Source: Corynebacterium hansenii (lineage in GTDB: Bacteria; Actinomycetota; Actinomycetes; Mycobacteriales; Mycobacteriaceae). From it: 64,000 nt of DNA. The notes beneath the pieces are model-generated. The model saw only the letters and a list, made by a program, of their open reading frames with translations. It had not been told where the DNA came from and ran no database searches. Shown one piece after another: positions 9,036 through 16,044 of this stretch. Location: NCBI RefSeq assembly GCF_030408795.1, contig NZ_CP047211.1, forward strand, positions 248,001-312,000, read 5' to 3'. The stretch's first letter is position 1, and every line of letters begins with the position of its first letter. A program made the position numbers and the translations under genes.

Positions 9036-9135
9036 GGCTGGCCCCGATATACAGTGCGGCCGCCCCCGGCTCACCCCCCGAAGCCGGGTCAGACGCCCCG
9101 CGCCATCCCCCCCCCGGCGCGGGGCGTCGCTATTT
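9036..9135 (+). ncRNA. 6C RNA (actinobacterial small RNA with two C-loop hairpins)
   Basis: After the promoter come two hairpins with C-rich loops: stem CCCGGCT/AGCCGGG (9065-9071 with 9082-9088), whose loop contains six C, and stem GACGCCCCGCGCC/GGCGCGGGGCGTC (9092-9104 with 9116-9128), whose loop contains a run of eight or more C, followed by a short T stretch. Two hairpins with C6 loops define the 6C family. Position confirms it: in M. tuberculosis the homologue (B11/6C) lies between Rv3660c (ssd) and Rv3661 on the ssd strand, exactly as here. The second hairpin also serves as terminator. 6C RNAs pair through the C loops with G-rich mRNA sites. Ends are estimated. Confidence 0.88.
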
Positions 9136-9159
9136 CCGCTTGGGCCGTGCGTGCCGGGG

Positions 9160-9708
9160 CTACGCGAAGTATCCCCGCACGTACTCGCGGGAAGCCAGGC
9201 CAATCGACTCGAAGTGTCGCGCCAGTTCAACTTCCTCCTCGAAGTAGCCGATGCCTTCCTCGGGTTCCTCGTCTGCGGCCCGGGCGGCCTCCAATTCGTC
9301 GAGCGCGGTCTGCAGCGCGTGGCCCTGCCATACGGAGACGCCGATGCCCGCGTACACGTAACTGGAGGGGGCCTCGTCCTCGTTGACGTCCGCGTCGCCG
9401 TTGATCTCGCGCAGGTGGCGGGCGCATTCGATGGCGTCGAGCCAGGTGAGGTCGACGCCACCGAGCTCGATGGGGCCACTGTCTTCGTCGACGGCGAGTT
9501 CGATGAACTCCACTCCGTCGTCGCCGATGGAGACGTTGACGAACGGTTCCGGGAACGTGATCGTCGACGAGCCGTCGGTCCGGCTGAAGTCCGGGCCCAG
9601 CACGGCGGTGACGTCGTCGAGACCGTCGCCGAAGCGCACCATGCCGGTGCCGTGCGGGGTGGGGAACTCGACGCCTTCGAACGGGTGGAGGATGACCTTC
9701 TTCGTCAT
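9160..9708 (-). CDS. Conserved acidic protein of unknown function
   Basis: 182 residues, no membrane segment or signal peptide, very acidic in the C-terminal third (DEEPEEGIGYFEEEVELARHF). The N-terminal half has beta-rich repeats such as VRFGDGLDDVTAVLGPDF and FVNVSIGDDGVEFIEL. ATG at 9708 has AGGAG at the right distance. I do not recognise the family; the style resembles single-domain immunity-like proteins but no toxin gene is adjacent. It lies between the 6C RNA terminator and ssd, on the opposite strand to both. Confidence 0.7.
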   Translation of the reverse strand: MTKKVILHPFEGVEFPTPHGTGMVRFGDGLDDVTAVLGPDFSRTDGSSTITFPEPFVNVSIGDDGVEFIELAVDEDSGPIELGGVDLTWLDAIECARHLREINGDADVNEDEAPSSYVYAGIGVSVWQGHALQTALDELEAARAADEEPEEGIGYFEEEVELARHFESIGLASREYVRGYFA

Positions 9709-9878
9709 GGTGGAACTCCTGGGCGATTGGATGGATGTACCTGTTGGGAAACACTATCGCCAGTGGTGGTGGCCGGCGACGCGAGCGTTTTCCACAGCGC
9801 CCGATCCATCCACATTCCGGGGCTTTGCGACGGCCACCCGACGCGTGGATTTCCGGCCCCGTCGGCATGGTTCGGGGC

Positions 9879-11030
9879 ATGGACGAGCAGACATCCGGGC
9901 CCGCCGGTCCGGAGGACGTGATCATCGCCGTCGAGGATCCCGAACTGGAGCAGGAAGCCGCGACCGTCGTCGCCGCGACGGGCCGGCGTGCGGTGCGGGT
10001 CTCGGCACCCGACCCCGCCGACGCGGCCTGGCGCAGGTGCGCGGCGATCCTCCTCGACGAGAGGCGGGCGGAGTCGCTGCTCGATGCCGTCGGCGCCGGG
10101 TGCGCATCGCGCGATGGCCTCCACCTGCTCCATTCCGACGATTCCGCCCCACCCGATCATCTCGCCCGGGCTTTGGGCTGCGGCGATCCCGTCCCCCTGC
10201 CGTCGTGCGGCGCCGACCTGGTCGGGTGGATCGGCAGGCCCGGGCGGTCGCGCGCGGGGCGGGTCATCGCCTGCGTCCCGGCAGTCGGGGGAGCGGGCGC
10301 TTCGGTCGCGGCGGCGGCTCTGGCGATGTCCGCGGCCCGCGAAGGCGAAGCGCTGCTCGTCGACGCCGACGAGTATTCCGGCGGCGCGGACCTGCTCCTC
10401 GGCGCGGAAACTGAACCCGGCGTGCGGTGGCCCGACGTCCGCGCCGAAGCCGGGGCGCTGGACGCCCGGGCCCTGTTTGGCGCGGTGCCGAGAGCCCGTG
10501 CCCGGGGCGCGGCCGGCCGGGGCGGGGCGGTGTTCTTCCACGATGACGAGGGCCCGGGCGTGCTCACCGGCCCGAGGTCGCGCGCCGACGACGGGTGGAC
10601 GATCACCCCGCGCGCCGCATCCGCCGTCATCGACGCGGTGGTCGGTGCGGGCGGCACGGCGGTCGTCGATCTGCCCGGGCCGGGCCGGATCGCGGATGCG
10701 GTCGCGCCGCGGGCCGATGCCCTGGCCGTCGTCGTCCCCGCCACCGTCCGTGGGCTGGCCGCCGCCACGCGTGTCGCAGCCGCGATGAGGGCGGCCGGTG
10801 GCGATCCGGTGGCCGTCGTCCGCTGGCCGGCGCCGGGTGGTGTGACCGTCGACGACGTGAGCTTCGCGACCGGCCTCGACGTCGTCGCCGAGATTCCCCA
10901 CATCCGCTCTGTGCCGAGGGAAATCGAGGTGGAGGGGTTGGGCAGGGGCGTCGTGAAGCTCATGCGGGCCCTGGAGCCGGTGCTCGACCTCGCGGACTGC
11001 GCGGACGTCGGGGACGGGAGGTGCAGGTGA
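9879..11030 (+). CDS. ssd: Septum-site-determining protein Ssd (MinD/CpaE-like ATPase homologue)
   Basis: 383 residues, Rv3660c-type. A receiver-like N-terminal domain (residues 10-130) is followed by a MinD/ParA-like domain. The deviant Walker A region reads VGGAGASVAAAALA and lacks the Lys and Thr of a functional P-loop, as reported for Ssd proteins. The later strand LLVDADEYSGGADLLLGAE corresponds to Walker A'/B. It heads the tad cluster and overlaps tadA by GTGA, so it probably acts in placing or powering the Tad apparatus. The ATG at 9879 follows CATGGT by 7 nt; upstream in-frame ATGs are at 9867 and 9735. Confidence 0.85.
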   Translation: MDEQTSGPAGPEDVIIAVEDPELEQEAATVVAATGRRAVRVSAPDPADAAWRRCAAILLDERRAESLLDAVGAGCASRDGLHLLHSDDSAPPDHLARALGCGDPVPLPSCGADLVGWIGRPGRSRAGRVIACVPAVGGAGASVAAAALAMSAAREGEALLVDADEYSGGADLLLGAETEPGVRWPDVRAEAGALDARALFGAVPRARARGAAGRGGAVFFHDDEGPGVLTGPRSRADDGWTITPRAASAVIDAVVGAGGTAVVDLPGPGRIADAVAPRADALAVVVPATVRGLAAATRVAAAMRAAGGDPVAVVRWPAPGGVTVDDVSFATGLDVVAEIPHIRSVPREIEVEGLGRGVVKLMRALEPVLDLADCADVGDGRCR

Positions 11031-12280
11031 AGGACGTCGATTGCGGCCTCGGCGTCGTGCCGGAGTCCCCGTGGGAGGCGGCGCGGGAGCCGGCGCGGGC
11101 GCCGGGGGACGCCGTGATCGACGCGGGCCTGCTCGACCGCGTGCGACGGCGGCTGGTGGAGTCGGCGGCGGGGTTGGGCGCCGATGAGATCGCGCGGGCC
11201 GTGCGGGAGGAAACCGGAGGCGTGGTCGGTGATGCGCAGTTGCTGGCGCTGCTGCGGACGCTGCGCGGGGAGCTCGTCGGCGCGGGGCCGCTGGATCGGC
11301 TGCTGCGGCTGCCCGGGGTGACCGATGTGCTGGTCACCGCTCCGGATGAGGTGTGGGTGGACAGGGGAGCGGGGCCCGAACCCGCCGACGTGCGGTTCCG
11401 CGATGACGCCGAGGTGCGCCGGTTGGCCGTCCGTCTGGCGACCGCGTGCGGCAGGCGGCTCGATGACGCGCAGCCTTTCGTCGACGGCCACCTGCCCGGC
11501 GGGGCGGGGGATGCGGGCGTGCGAGTCCATGCGATGCTGTCGCCGCCGGCCGGTCGCGCGACGCTAATCAGCCTCCGCGTGCTGCGCCGGGCCGCGATGG
11601 GGCTGGGCGATTTGGTGGCGTCGGGGTCGGTGGCGCCCGTGGCCGCCGACATGGTGCGGCGGGTGATCGCTTCCCGACGGGCCTTCGCGGTCGTCGGAGG
11701 AACCGGCACCGGCAAGACGACGCTGCTGTCGGCGCTGCTGGGCGAAGTGCCGGCGCGCGAGCGGATCCTCTGCGTGGAGGACACCCCGGAGCTGCACCCG
11801 AACCATCCGCACGTGGTCAAACTGGTGGCCCGGCCCCCGAACATCGAGGGCGCCGGCGAGATCACCCAGCGGACGCTGCTGCGGCAGGCGCTGCGCATGC
11901 GGCCCGACCGGATCGTCGTCGGGGAGATCCGCGGGGCAGAGGTCGTGGATCTGCTCGCCGCGCTCAACACCGGCCACGACGGTGGGGCGGGGACGGTGCA
12001 CGCGAACTCCGCCGCCGACGTGCCCGCACGTTTCGAAGCGCTCGGGGCTCTCGGCGGTTTGGGGAGCGCTGCGCTGCATGCGCAATTGGCCCCGGCGCTG
12101 CGGGTGGTGCTCGCCGTTGAACGTGTCGCGGGGACGCGACGGCTGGCGCAGATCGGAGTGCTCGACGGCAACCCGGTGCGGGTGCGCACCGCCTGGCACC
12201 ACCGCGATGGCGAGGGTGAGGCGATGGGCGTGTTCCGCGGGCTCACCGCCGACGCGGGGACGGGGGAGCGGTCGGCATGA
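11027..12280 (+). CDS. tadA: TadA/CpaF-type pilus assembly ATPase
   Basis: 417 residues, type II/IV secretion ATPase. Walker A is GGTGTGKTTLLSALL, the Asp box CVEDTPELHP, Walker B RPDRIVVGEIRGAEV and the His box GHDGGAGTVHANS. These hexameric ATPases drive Flp/Tad pilus extension. GTG start at 11027 overlaps the ssd stop and has GGGAGG 5 nt upstream; ATGA overlap with the next gene shows coupling. Confidence 0.92.
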   Translation: MKDVDCGLGVVPESPWEAAREPARAPGDAVIDAGLLDRVRRRLVESAAGLGADEIARAVREETGGVVGDAQLLALLRTLRGELVGAGPLDRLLRLPGVTDVLVTAPDEVWVDRGAGPEPADVRFRDDAEVRRLAVRLATACGRRLDDAQPFVDGHLPGGAGDAGVRVHAMLSPPAGRATLISLRVLRRAAMGLGDLVASGSVAPVAADMVRRVIASRRAFAVVGGTGTGKTTLLSALLGEVPARERILCVEDTPELHPNHPHVVKLVARPPNIEGAGEITQRTLLRQALRMRPDRIVVGEIRGAEVVDLLAALNTGHDGGAGTVHANSAADVPARFEALGALGGLGSAALHAQLAPALRVVLAVERVAGTRRLAQIGVLDGNPVRVRTAWHHRDGEGEAMGVFRGLTADAGTGERSA

Positions 12281-13104
12281 CGCTCGCGGATTCTCTGCCC
12301 TCGACCACGGTTCCCTTCCTGCTCGCTGCGGCGCTGTGGGGATGGCCGTCGCCGGCACCGGGAGACCGCATCCCCGAAATCGCCGGGAGGGCCGGACTGG
12401 GCGGCGGCCGGGACGTCGTCACGCTGCCCGGGTGGGCGTGGTTCCTGGCAGCCGCGCCGCTGCTGCTGGCCGGCCCGCACGTGACCCTGTCCGCGGTGAT
12501 GGCGGTGCGCACGGTGATGTCGCTGGTCGGGCAGGCGCGGCGGCGCCGTGACCTCGATGCCGGCACCGCGGCGGCGGCCCGTGCGGCGGAGGTGCTCGCC
12601 GCCGATCTGCGTGCGGGTGCGACTCCGGTCGCGGCCTTGGCGGCCGCGGCGGACGAAGCCGGCGAACCTTTGGCGGCGGCGCTCGGCGAGGCGTCGTCGC
12701 GTGCGCGGTTGGGCGGGTCGGTGGCGGGCTCGCTCGACCGGGCGGTGGACGATGCGCCCGCTATGACGGAACTGCGCAGGCTCGCGCGGGCGTGGCGCGT
12801 GGCCGAAACCCACGGGCTGCGGTTGGCCGACGTCATCGACCACGGGCGCGGCGACATCGCGGCGCGCCGGGCGCACAGGTCGCGGACGGCGGCGGCGCTG
12901 GCGGGCCCGCGCGTGACCATGTTGATTCTCATGGCGCTGCCGCTCTTCGGGGTGGCGATGGGCCAAGCGCTCGGGGCGCGGCCCCTGCAATTCCTGTCGT
13001 CCGGGGGCGTGGGTGGAGTGGTGCTCATCGTCGGAGTGGGGCTGACCTGCGCAGGCGCGCTGTGGGGGAGCCGGATTCTCGCGGCGGCGGAGGGAACGCG
13101 ATGA
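12277..13104 (+). CDS. TadB-like pilus platform membrane protein
   Basis: 275 residues with hydrophobic segments near residues 55-75, 210-230 and 245-265 and a type II secretion F-domain-like helical region between them (RAAEVLAADLRAGATPVAAL, conserved for this family). It forms the inner-membrane platform with the next protein. Four-nt overlaps with tadA upstream and tadC downstream. Confidence 0.8.
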   Translation: MTLADSLPSTTVPFLLAAALWGWPSPAPGDRIPEIAGRAGLGGGRDVVTLPGWAWFLAAAPLLLAGPHVTLSAVMAVRTVMSLVGQARRRRDLDAGTAAAARAAEVLAADLRAGATPVAALAAAADEAGEPLAAALGEASSRARLGGSVAGSLDRAVDDAPAMTELRRLARAWRVAETHGLRLADVIDHGRGDIAARRAHRSRTAAALAGPRVTMLILMALPLFGVAMGQALGARPLQFLSSGGVGGVVLIVGVGLTCAGALWGSRILAAAEGTR

Positions 13105-13850
13105 GCCTCGCGATGCTGCTGCTCGCCCTCGCCGCCCTGATCCCCACCGGCATCCGCGCGAGCGAGCGGTGGCCCGAACTCGAACGTGCCGGGGCGGGTC
13201 TCCGGAGGGGAGCGGGAACGGCCGCCGGGAGAAGGTCCGGAACTGCCGCCGGGCGGAGGTCAGGAGCGGGCACACGGGCGCATGACCCGAATCCGCAGTC
13301 AGCACTCGGCCGGGAATGGCCGGCGGCGAACCGGGGTCCGGAATGGTCGCGTTTCCTCCGCGACCGCGTCGGCGGCCGTTCGCGTGCGCCTGATCCGATG
13401 CGGCTGCTCGACGCGGCATCGTCGCTGGACCTGTTGGCCGCGTGCCTGGGCGCGGGCATGCCGCCGGGGGAGGCGGCGTCGGCGACGGCGTCGGCCGCGT
13501 CGCCCGGGCTCGCGGGGCCGCTTCACGACGTCTCGATGCGCCTCGCACTCGGCGTGGCCGCGCCGTGGAAGGTGCTCGACAACGTTCCCGAAATGGCCGA
13601 TCTCGTGGCCCTGGCCAGGCGTTCCGGTGATTCGGGGGCCGCTATGTCGATGGGCGTCGCCGAGTTGGCGGCGGCGCGCCGGGCCGAAGCCGGCGACGGC
13701 GCGGAGGCGACGGCCGAACGGGCGGGCGTGCTCATCGCCGGACCGCTGGCCCTGTGTTTCCTGCCGGCGTTCGTGGTGCTGGGGCTGATCCCGACGATCG
13801 CGGGCCTGGCCGAGTCGATGCTCGGCCCGCTGACGGCGGGGCCGACGTGA
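13101..13850 (+). CDS. TadC-like pilus platform membrane protein
   Basis: 249 residues. After a short N-terminal hydrophobic segment there is an Arg/Gly-rich linker (residues 36-60, containing GTAAGRRS twice) and then a T2SS F-like domain (LDAASSLDLLAACLGAGMPP onward) with a C-terminal membrane hairpin. Overlaps tadB by ATGA. The linker is encoded by a tandem DNA repeat and is probably not conserved. Confidence 0.75.
   Translation: MSLAMLLLALAALIPTGIRASERWPELERAGAGLRRGAGTAAGRRSGTAAGRRSGAGTRAHDPNPQSALGREWPAANRGPEWSRFLRDRVGGRSRAPDPMRLLDAASSLDLLAACLGAGMPPGEAASATASAASPGLAGPLHDVSMRLALGVAAPWKVLDNVPEMADLVALARRSGDSGAAMSMGVAELAAARRAEAGDGAEATAERAGVLIAGPLALCFLPAFVVLGLIPTIAGLAESMLGPLTAGPT
13215..13262 (+). 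repeat. 24-bp tandem duplication in the TadC linker
   Basis: Units 13215-13238 and 13239-13262 differ at a few positions and encode GTAAGRRS twice, suggesting slippage expansion in frame. Confidence 0.7.
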
Positions 13851-13914
13851 CGGGCCGCCGCGCACGGGCCCGCGCGCCCCCGCGCCGGCGAGGTGCCTCG
13901 ACGACCGCAGCATC

Positions 13915-13947
13915 CACTCACTTCAGGATCATTCACTCACTTCAGGA
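13915..13947 (+). repeat. 14-bp direct repeat carrying the pilin ribosome-binding site
   Basis: CACTCACTTCAGGA occurs at 13915-13928 and 13934-13947. The second copy extends into AGGAGGA, the Shine-Dalgarno of the pilin-like gene 7 nt later; the first copy is an SD-like decoy 19 bp upstream. Confidence 0.75.
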
Positions 13948-13953
13948 GGAACC

Positions 13954-14244
13954 ATGTCCCACGACGATCCCGACATCTGGCTCGACGACCCCTTCGACTC
14001 CGGCGCAATCGGCGCCGCCGCTCCAGCGCGGGCGGCGGACGGTCCCGTCGCAAAGCTTTTCCGCGCCCTCCGCGACCGCGCGCTGGGCGTGGCCGCCGAT
14101 GACTGCGGCATGAGCACGGTGGAATACGCCCTGGGCACGATCGCCGCCGCGGCATTCGGCGCGCTGCTGTACACCGTGGTCACGGGCGGCCAGATCACCG
14201 ACGCCCTGACCGACATCATCGAGCGGGCGCTGAACACCCGGTGA
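13954..14244 (+). CDS. DUF4244 pilin-like small membrane protein
   Basis: 96 residues. Residues 49-90 (MSTVEYALGTIAAAAFGALL and following) match DUF4244, the Flp-pilin-like family of actinobacterial tad loci: Glu at position 5 relative to the hydrophobic stretch as in type IV pilins, one membrane helix and a short tail. The N-terminal 45 residues are polar and would be the leader. Strong AGGAGG. The high-output RBS fits a structural subunit. Confidence 0.85.
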   Translation: MSHDDPDIWLDDPFDSGAIGAAAPARAADGPVAKLFRALRDRALGVAADDCGMSTVEYALGTIAAAAFGALLYTVVTGGQITDALTDIIERALNTR

Positions 14245-14573
14245 CCCGCCGAACCCGCCGCCTGCTCGCCGACGACCGCGGGCAGGCGACCGTGGAGACC
14301 GCGTTCGCGCTGTCGGCGCTCATCGCCGTGCTCATGGTGGCGCTCGGCGCGATCGCCGTGGTGGCGATGCATCTCGCGGTCACCGACGCCGCCGGGCACA
14401 TCGCCCGCGCCGAGGCACGGGGCGACGCCGCCGCGGCGCAGTCGGCGCGGGAAGCCATCGCGGGCGCCGAGGTGACCGTGGTGGCGCGGGAGGAGATGAT
14501 CCGGGTGACCGTCACCAAACGGCTCCCGCTTCACGACGTCACCGGCCGCGCGTCCGCCCTGGTCGAGCAATGA
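14241..14573 (+). CDS. TadE-like minor pilin
   Basis: 110 residues; GTG start overlaps the preceding stop. DDRGQATVETAFALSALIAV is the TadE signature (polar residues and Glu followed by a single membrane helix). The remainder is a small extracytoplasmic domain. Part of the tad operon, overlapping the next gene by ATGA. Confidence 0.85.
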   Translation: MTRRTRRLLADDRGQATVETAFALSALIAVLMVALGAIAVVAMHLAVTDAAGHIARAEARGDAAAAQSAREAIAGAEVTVVAREEMIRVTVTKRLPLHDVTGRASALVEQ

Positions 14574-15022
14574 ACCGGGGAGCGCAGCGGTTGAGGCGTC
14601 GGCGGGGGAGCCTCCGAGGGGAGAGCCGTCGCCGGGAAAGCTGGATGGGGAAAAGCCCGCGAGGGGAGGGCCGGCGAGGGAAGAGCTTCCGGGAACTGTG
14701 CCGCGATGAGCGGGGCTCGACGACGGTGACGGGGGCGTTCATCACGGCAATGGTTCTGGCGCTGACCATGGTGGCGATCCAGGCCGGCGCGGTGCTGGTG
14801 GAGCAGCGGCGTACCGAGACGGCGGCGGATCTGGCGGCGGTGGCCGGGGCCGTCGACAAGCAAAAAGGGGGAGGAGGATGCGACGCCGCCGCAACGGTGG
14901 CGGCGGAAAACGGCGCGGACCTGACCGGGTGCGCGGTCGCGGGCGAGGACGTCCAGGTCACCGTCAGCCGCGGGGAACGCTCCGCGGTGGCGCGGGCGGG
15001 CCCGGCGGAAGAACCCGGGTGA
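14570..15022 (+). CDS. TadE/TadG-like (Rv3654c-type) secretion-neighbourhood protein
   Basis: 150 residues. An unusual Arg/Gly/Ser-rich N-terminus of about 45 residues, encoded by purine-rich repetitive DNA, precedes the canonical DERGSTTVTGAFITAMVLAL helix and RRTETAADLAAVAGA, typical of Rv3654c-type proteins encoded beside the MrfA-like helicase. Two Cys (C-D, T-G-C) may form a disulfide outside. The long basic leader could be a mis-set start; an ATG at 14645 inside it would shorten the protein. Confidence 0.78.
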   Translation: MNRGAQRLRRRRGSLRGESRRRESWMGKSPRGEGRRGKSFRELCRDERGSTTVTGAFITAMVLALTMVAIQAGAVLVEQRRTETAADLAAVAGAVDKQKGGGGCDAAATVAAENGADLTGCAVAGEDVQVTVSRGERSAVARAGPAEEPG

Positions 15023-15048
15023 CGGGAGCCCCCGCCGCTACTCTGCCG

Positions 15049-15885
15049 CTACTCCACCGCGGCGATGGGCAGGTCGTGGTCCTGCGCCCAGCGCAGCACC
15101 GTCGCGAGCTTGCGTCCGCGCAGGTAGTTCGCCAGCGACTCGTGATCGGTCGCGCCGGTGAGGTCCTGCAGTCGCGAGTGGAAGTGCGGCTCGAGGGCGG
15201 CGACGGCGCCCCAGCCGTCCTCGACCTCGTACATGCCGTAGGTGGGCACGGCGCCGCCGAGCAGGCTTCCCTCCGACGTCAGGCCGTGGCGGTGGCCGGC
15301 GGCACCCGCGTCGGCGGCCTGGCGCAGGCCGATGCGGGCATGGCCGCCGTGGCCCGTCACGCCGCGGCGCACCAGCAGCGCCAGCGCCGCCGACACCGCG
15401 CGCTCCGCGCCGAGCAGATCGCCGAGCAGCACGCGGGGCATCGTCGGCGGGACCAGCGTGCCCGCCGCGGCCTGGTAGGTCAGGTCGTGGCCGGGGTGCT
15501 CGGGATCGTCGGAATCGCCGACGAGCTCGACGTGGCACAGGTGCGGGTGATCCTCGACGGCATCGGCGATGCCCATGCGGGCCAGCGCCGAAGGACGCAC
15601 GGAGGTGATCAGGACGTCCGCTCCTTCCAGGAGCTCGCCCAGTCGGGCACGACCCTCGCCCGATTTCGCGTCGATGCGCTCGATCTCGCAGCCCTCCGCC
15701 ATCTCGCGGTACCAGGTGGGGCACCACGTCTCCAGCGAGTCGCCCACCGGGGGTTCGGCCTTGACGACCTCCGCCCCGAGCCTCCTCAGGCGCGCCGCGG
15801 CGAAGGGGCCGGGGACGTTGACCGCGAGGTTGAGGACCTTGAGGCCCTTCAGGGCATTGACGGGGATCTGGTCGGCGTCGATCAT
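15049..15885 (-). CDS. CoA-transferase family III (CaiB/BaiF-type) protein, short form
   Basis: 278 residues against about 400 for typical members. N-terminal GLKVLNLAVNVPGPFAAARLRRLGAEVVKAEPP is the family's CoA-binding start, and VLITSVRPSALARMG follows the usual pattern; later parts are compressed. It may move CoA between acids or racemise methylacyl-CoA; the substrate cannot be inferred. Leaderless ATG (TAGTAT, 8-nt spacer). It converges on the tad operon with 26 bp between stops. Confidence 0.75.
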   Translation of the reverse strand: MIDADQIPVNALKGLKVLNLAVNVPGPFAAARLRRLGAEVVKAEPPVGDSLETWCPTWYREMAEGCEIERIDAKSGEGRARLGELLEGADVLITSVRPSALARMGIADAVEDHPHLCHVELVGDSDDPEHPGHDLTYQAAAGTLVPPTMPRVLLGDLLGAERAVSAALALLVRRGVTGHGGHARIGLRQAADAGAAGHRHGLTSEGSLLGGAVPTYGMYEVEDGWGAVAALEPHFHSRLQDLTGATDHESLANYLRGRKLATVLRWAQDHDLPIAAVE

Positions 15886-16044
15886 GTTTCCGGATACTAA
15901 CTGCCTGCGCGGCCCGTCGCCGGGCGGGTCGGGAAAAACGGCGGAGAGGGGAACCTGGATCCGAGGTCGAGCCCGGAACCGGCGACCGGAACCGGAGCTC
16001 GGGGTTGGGCCCGGGCCGAGCGCCGACGCGGAAGCCCCGCGCCG

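Noticed and set aside
8239..9921. 560-codon + frame antisense to the HAD gene and others
   Set aside because: Shadow frame; composition is Val/Gly/Arg/His-rich and the opposite strand holds clear motifs.
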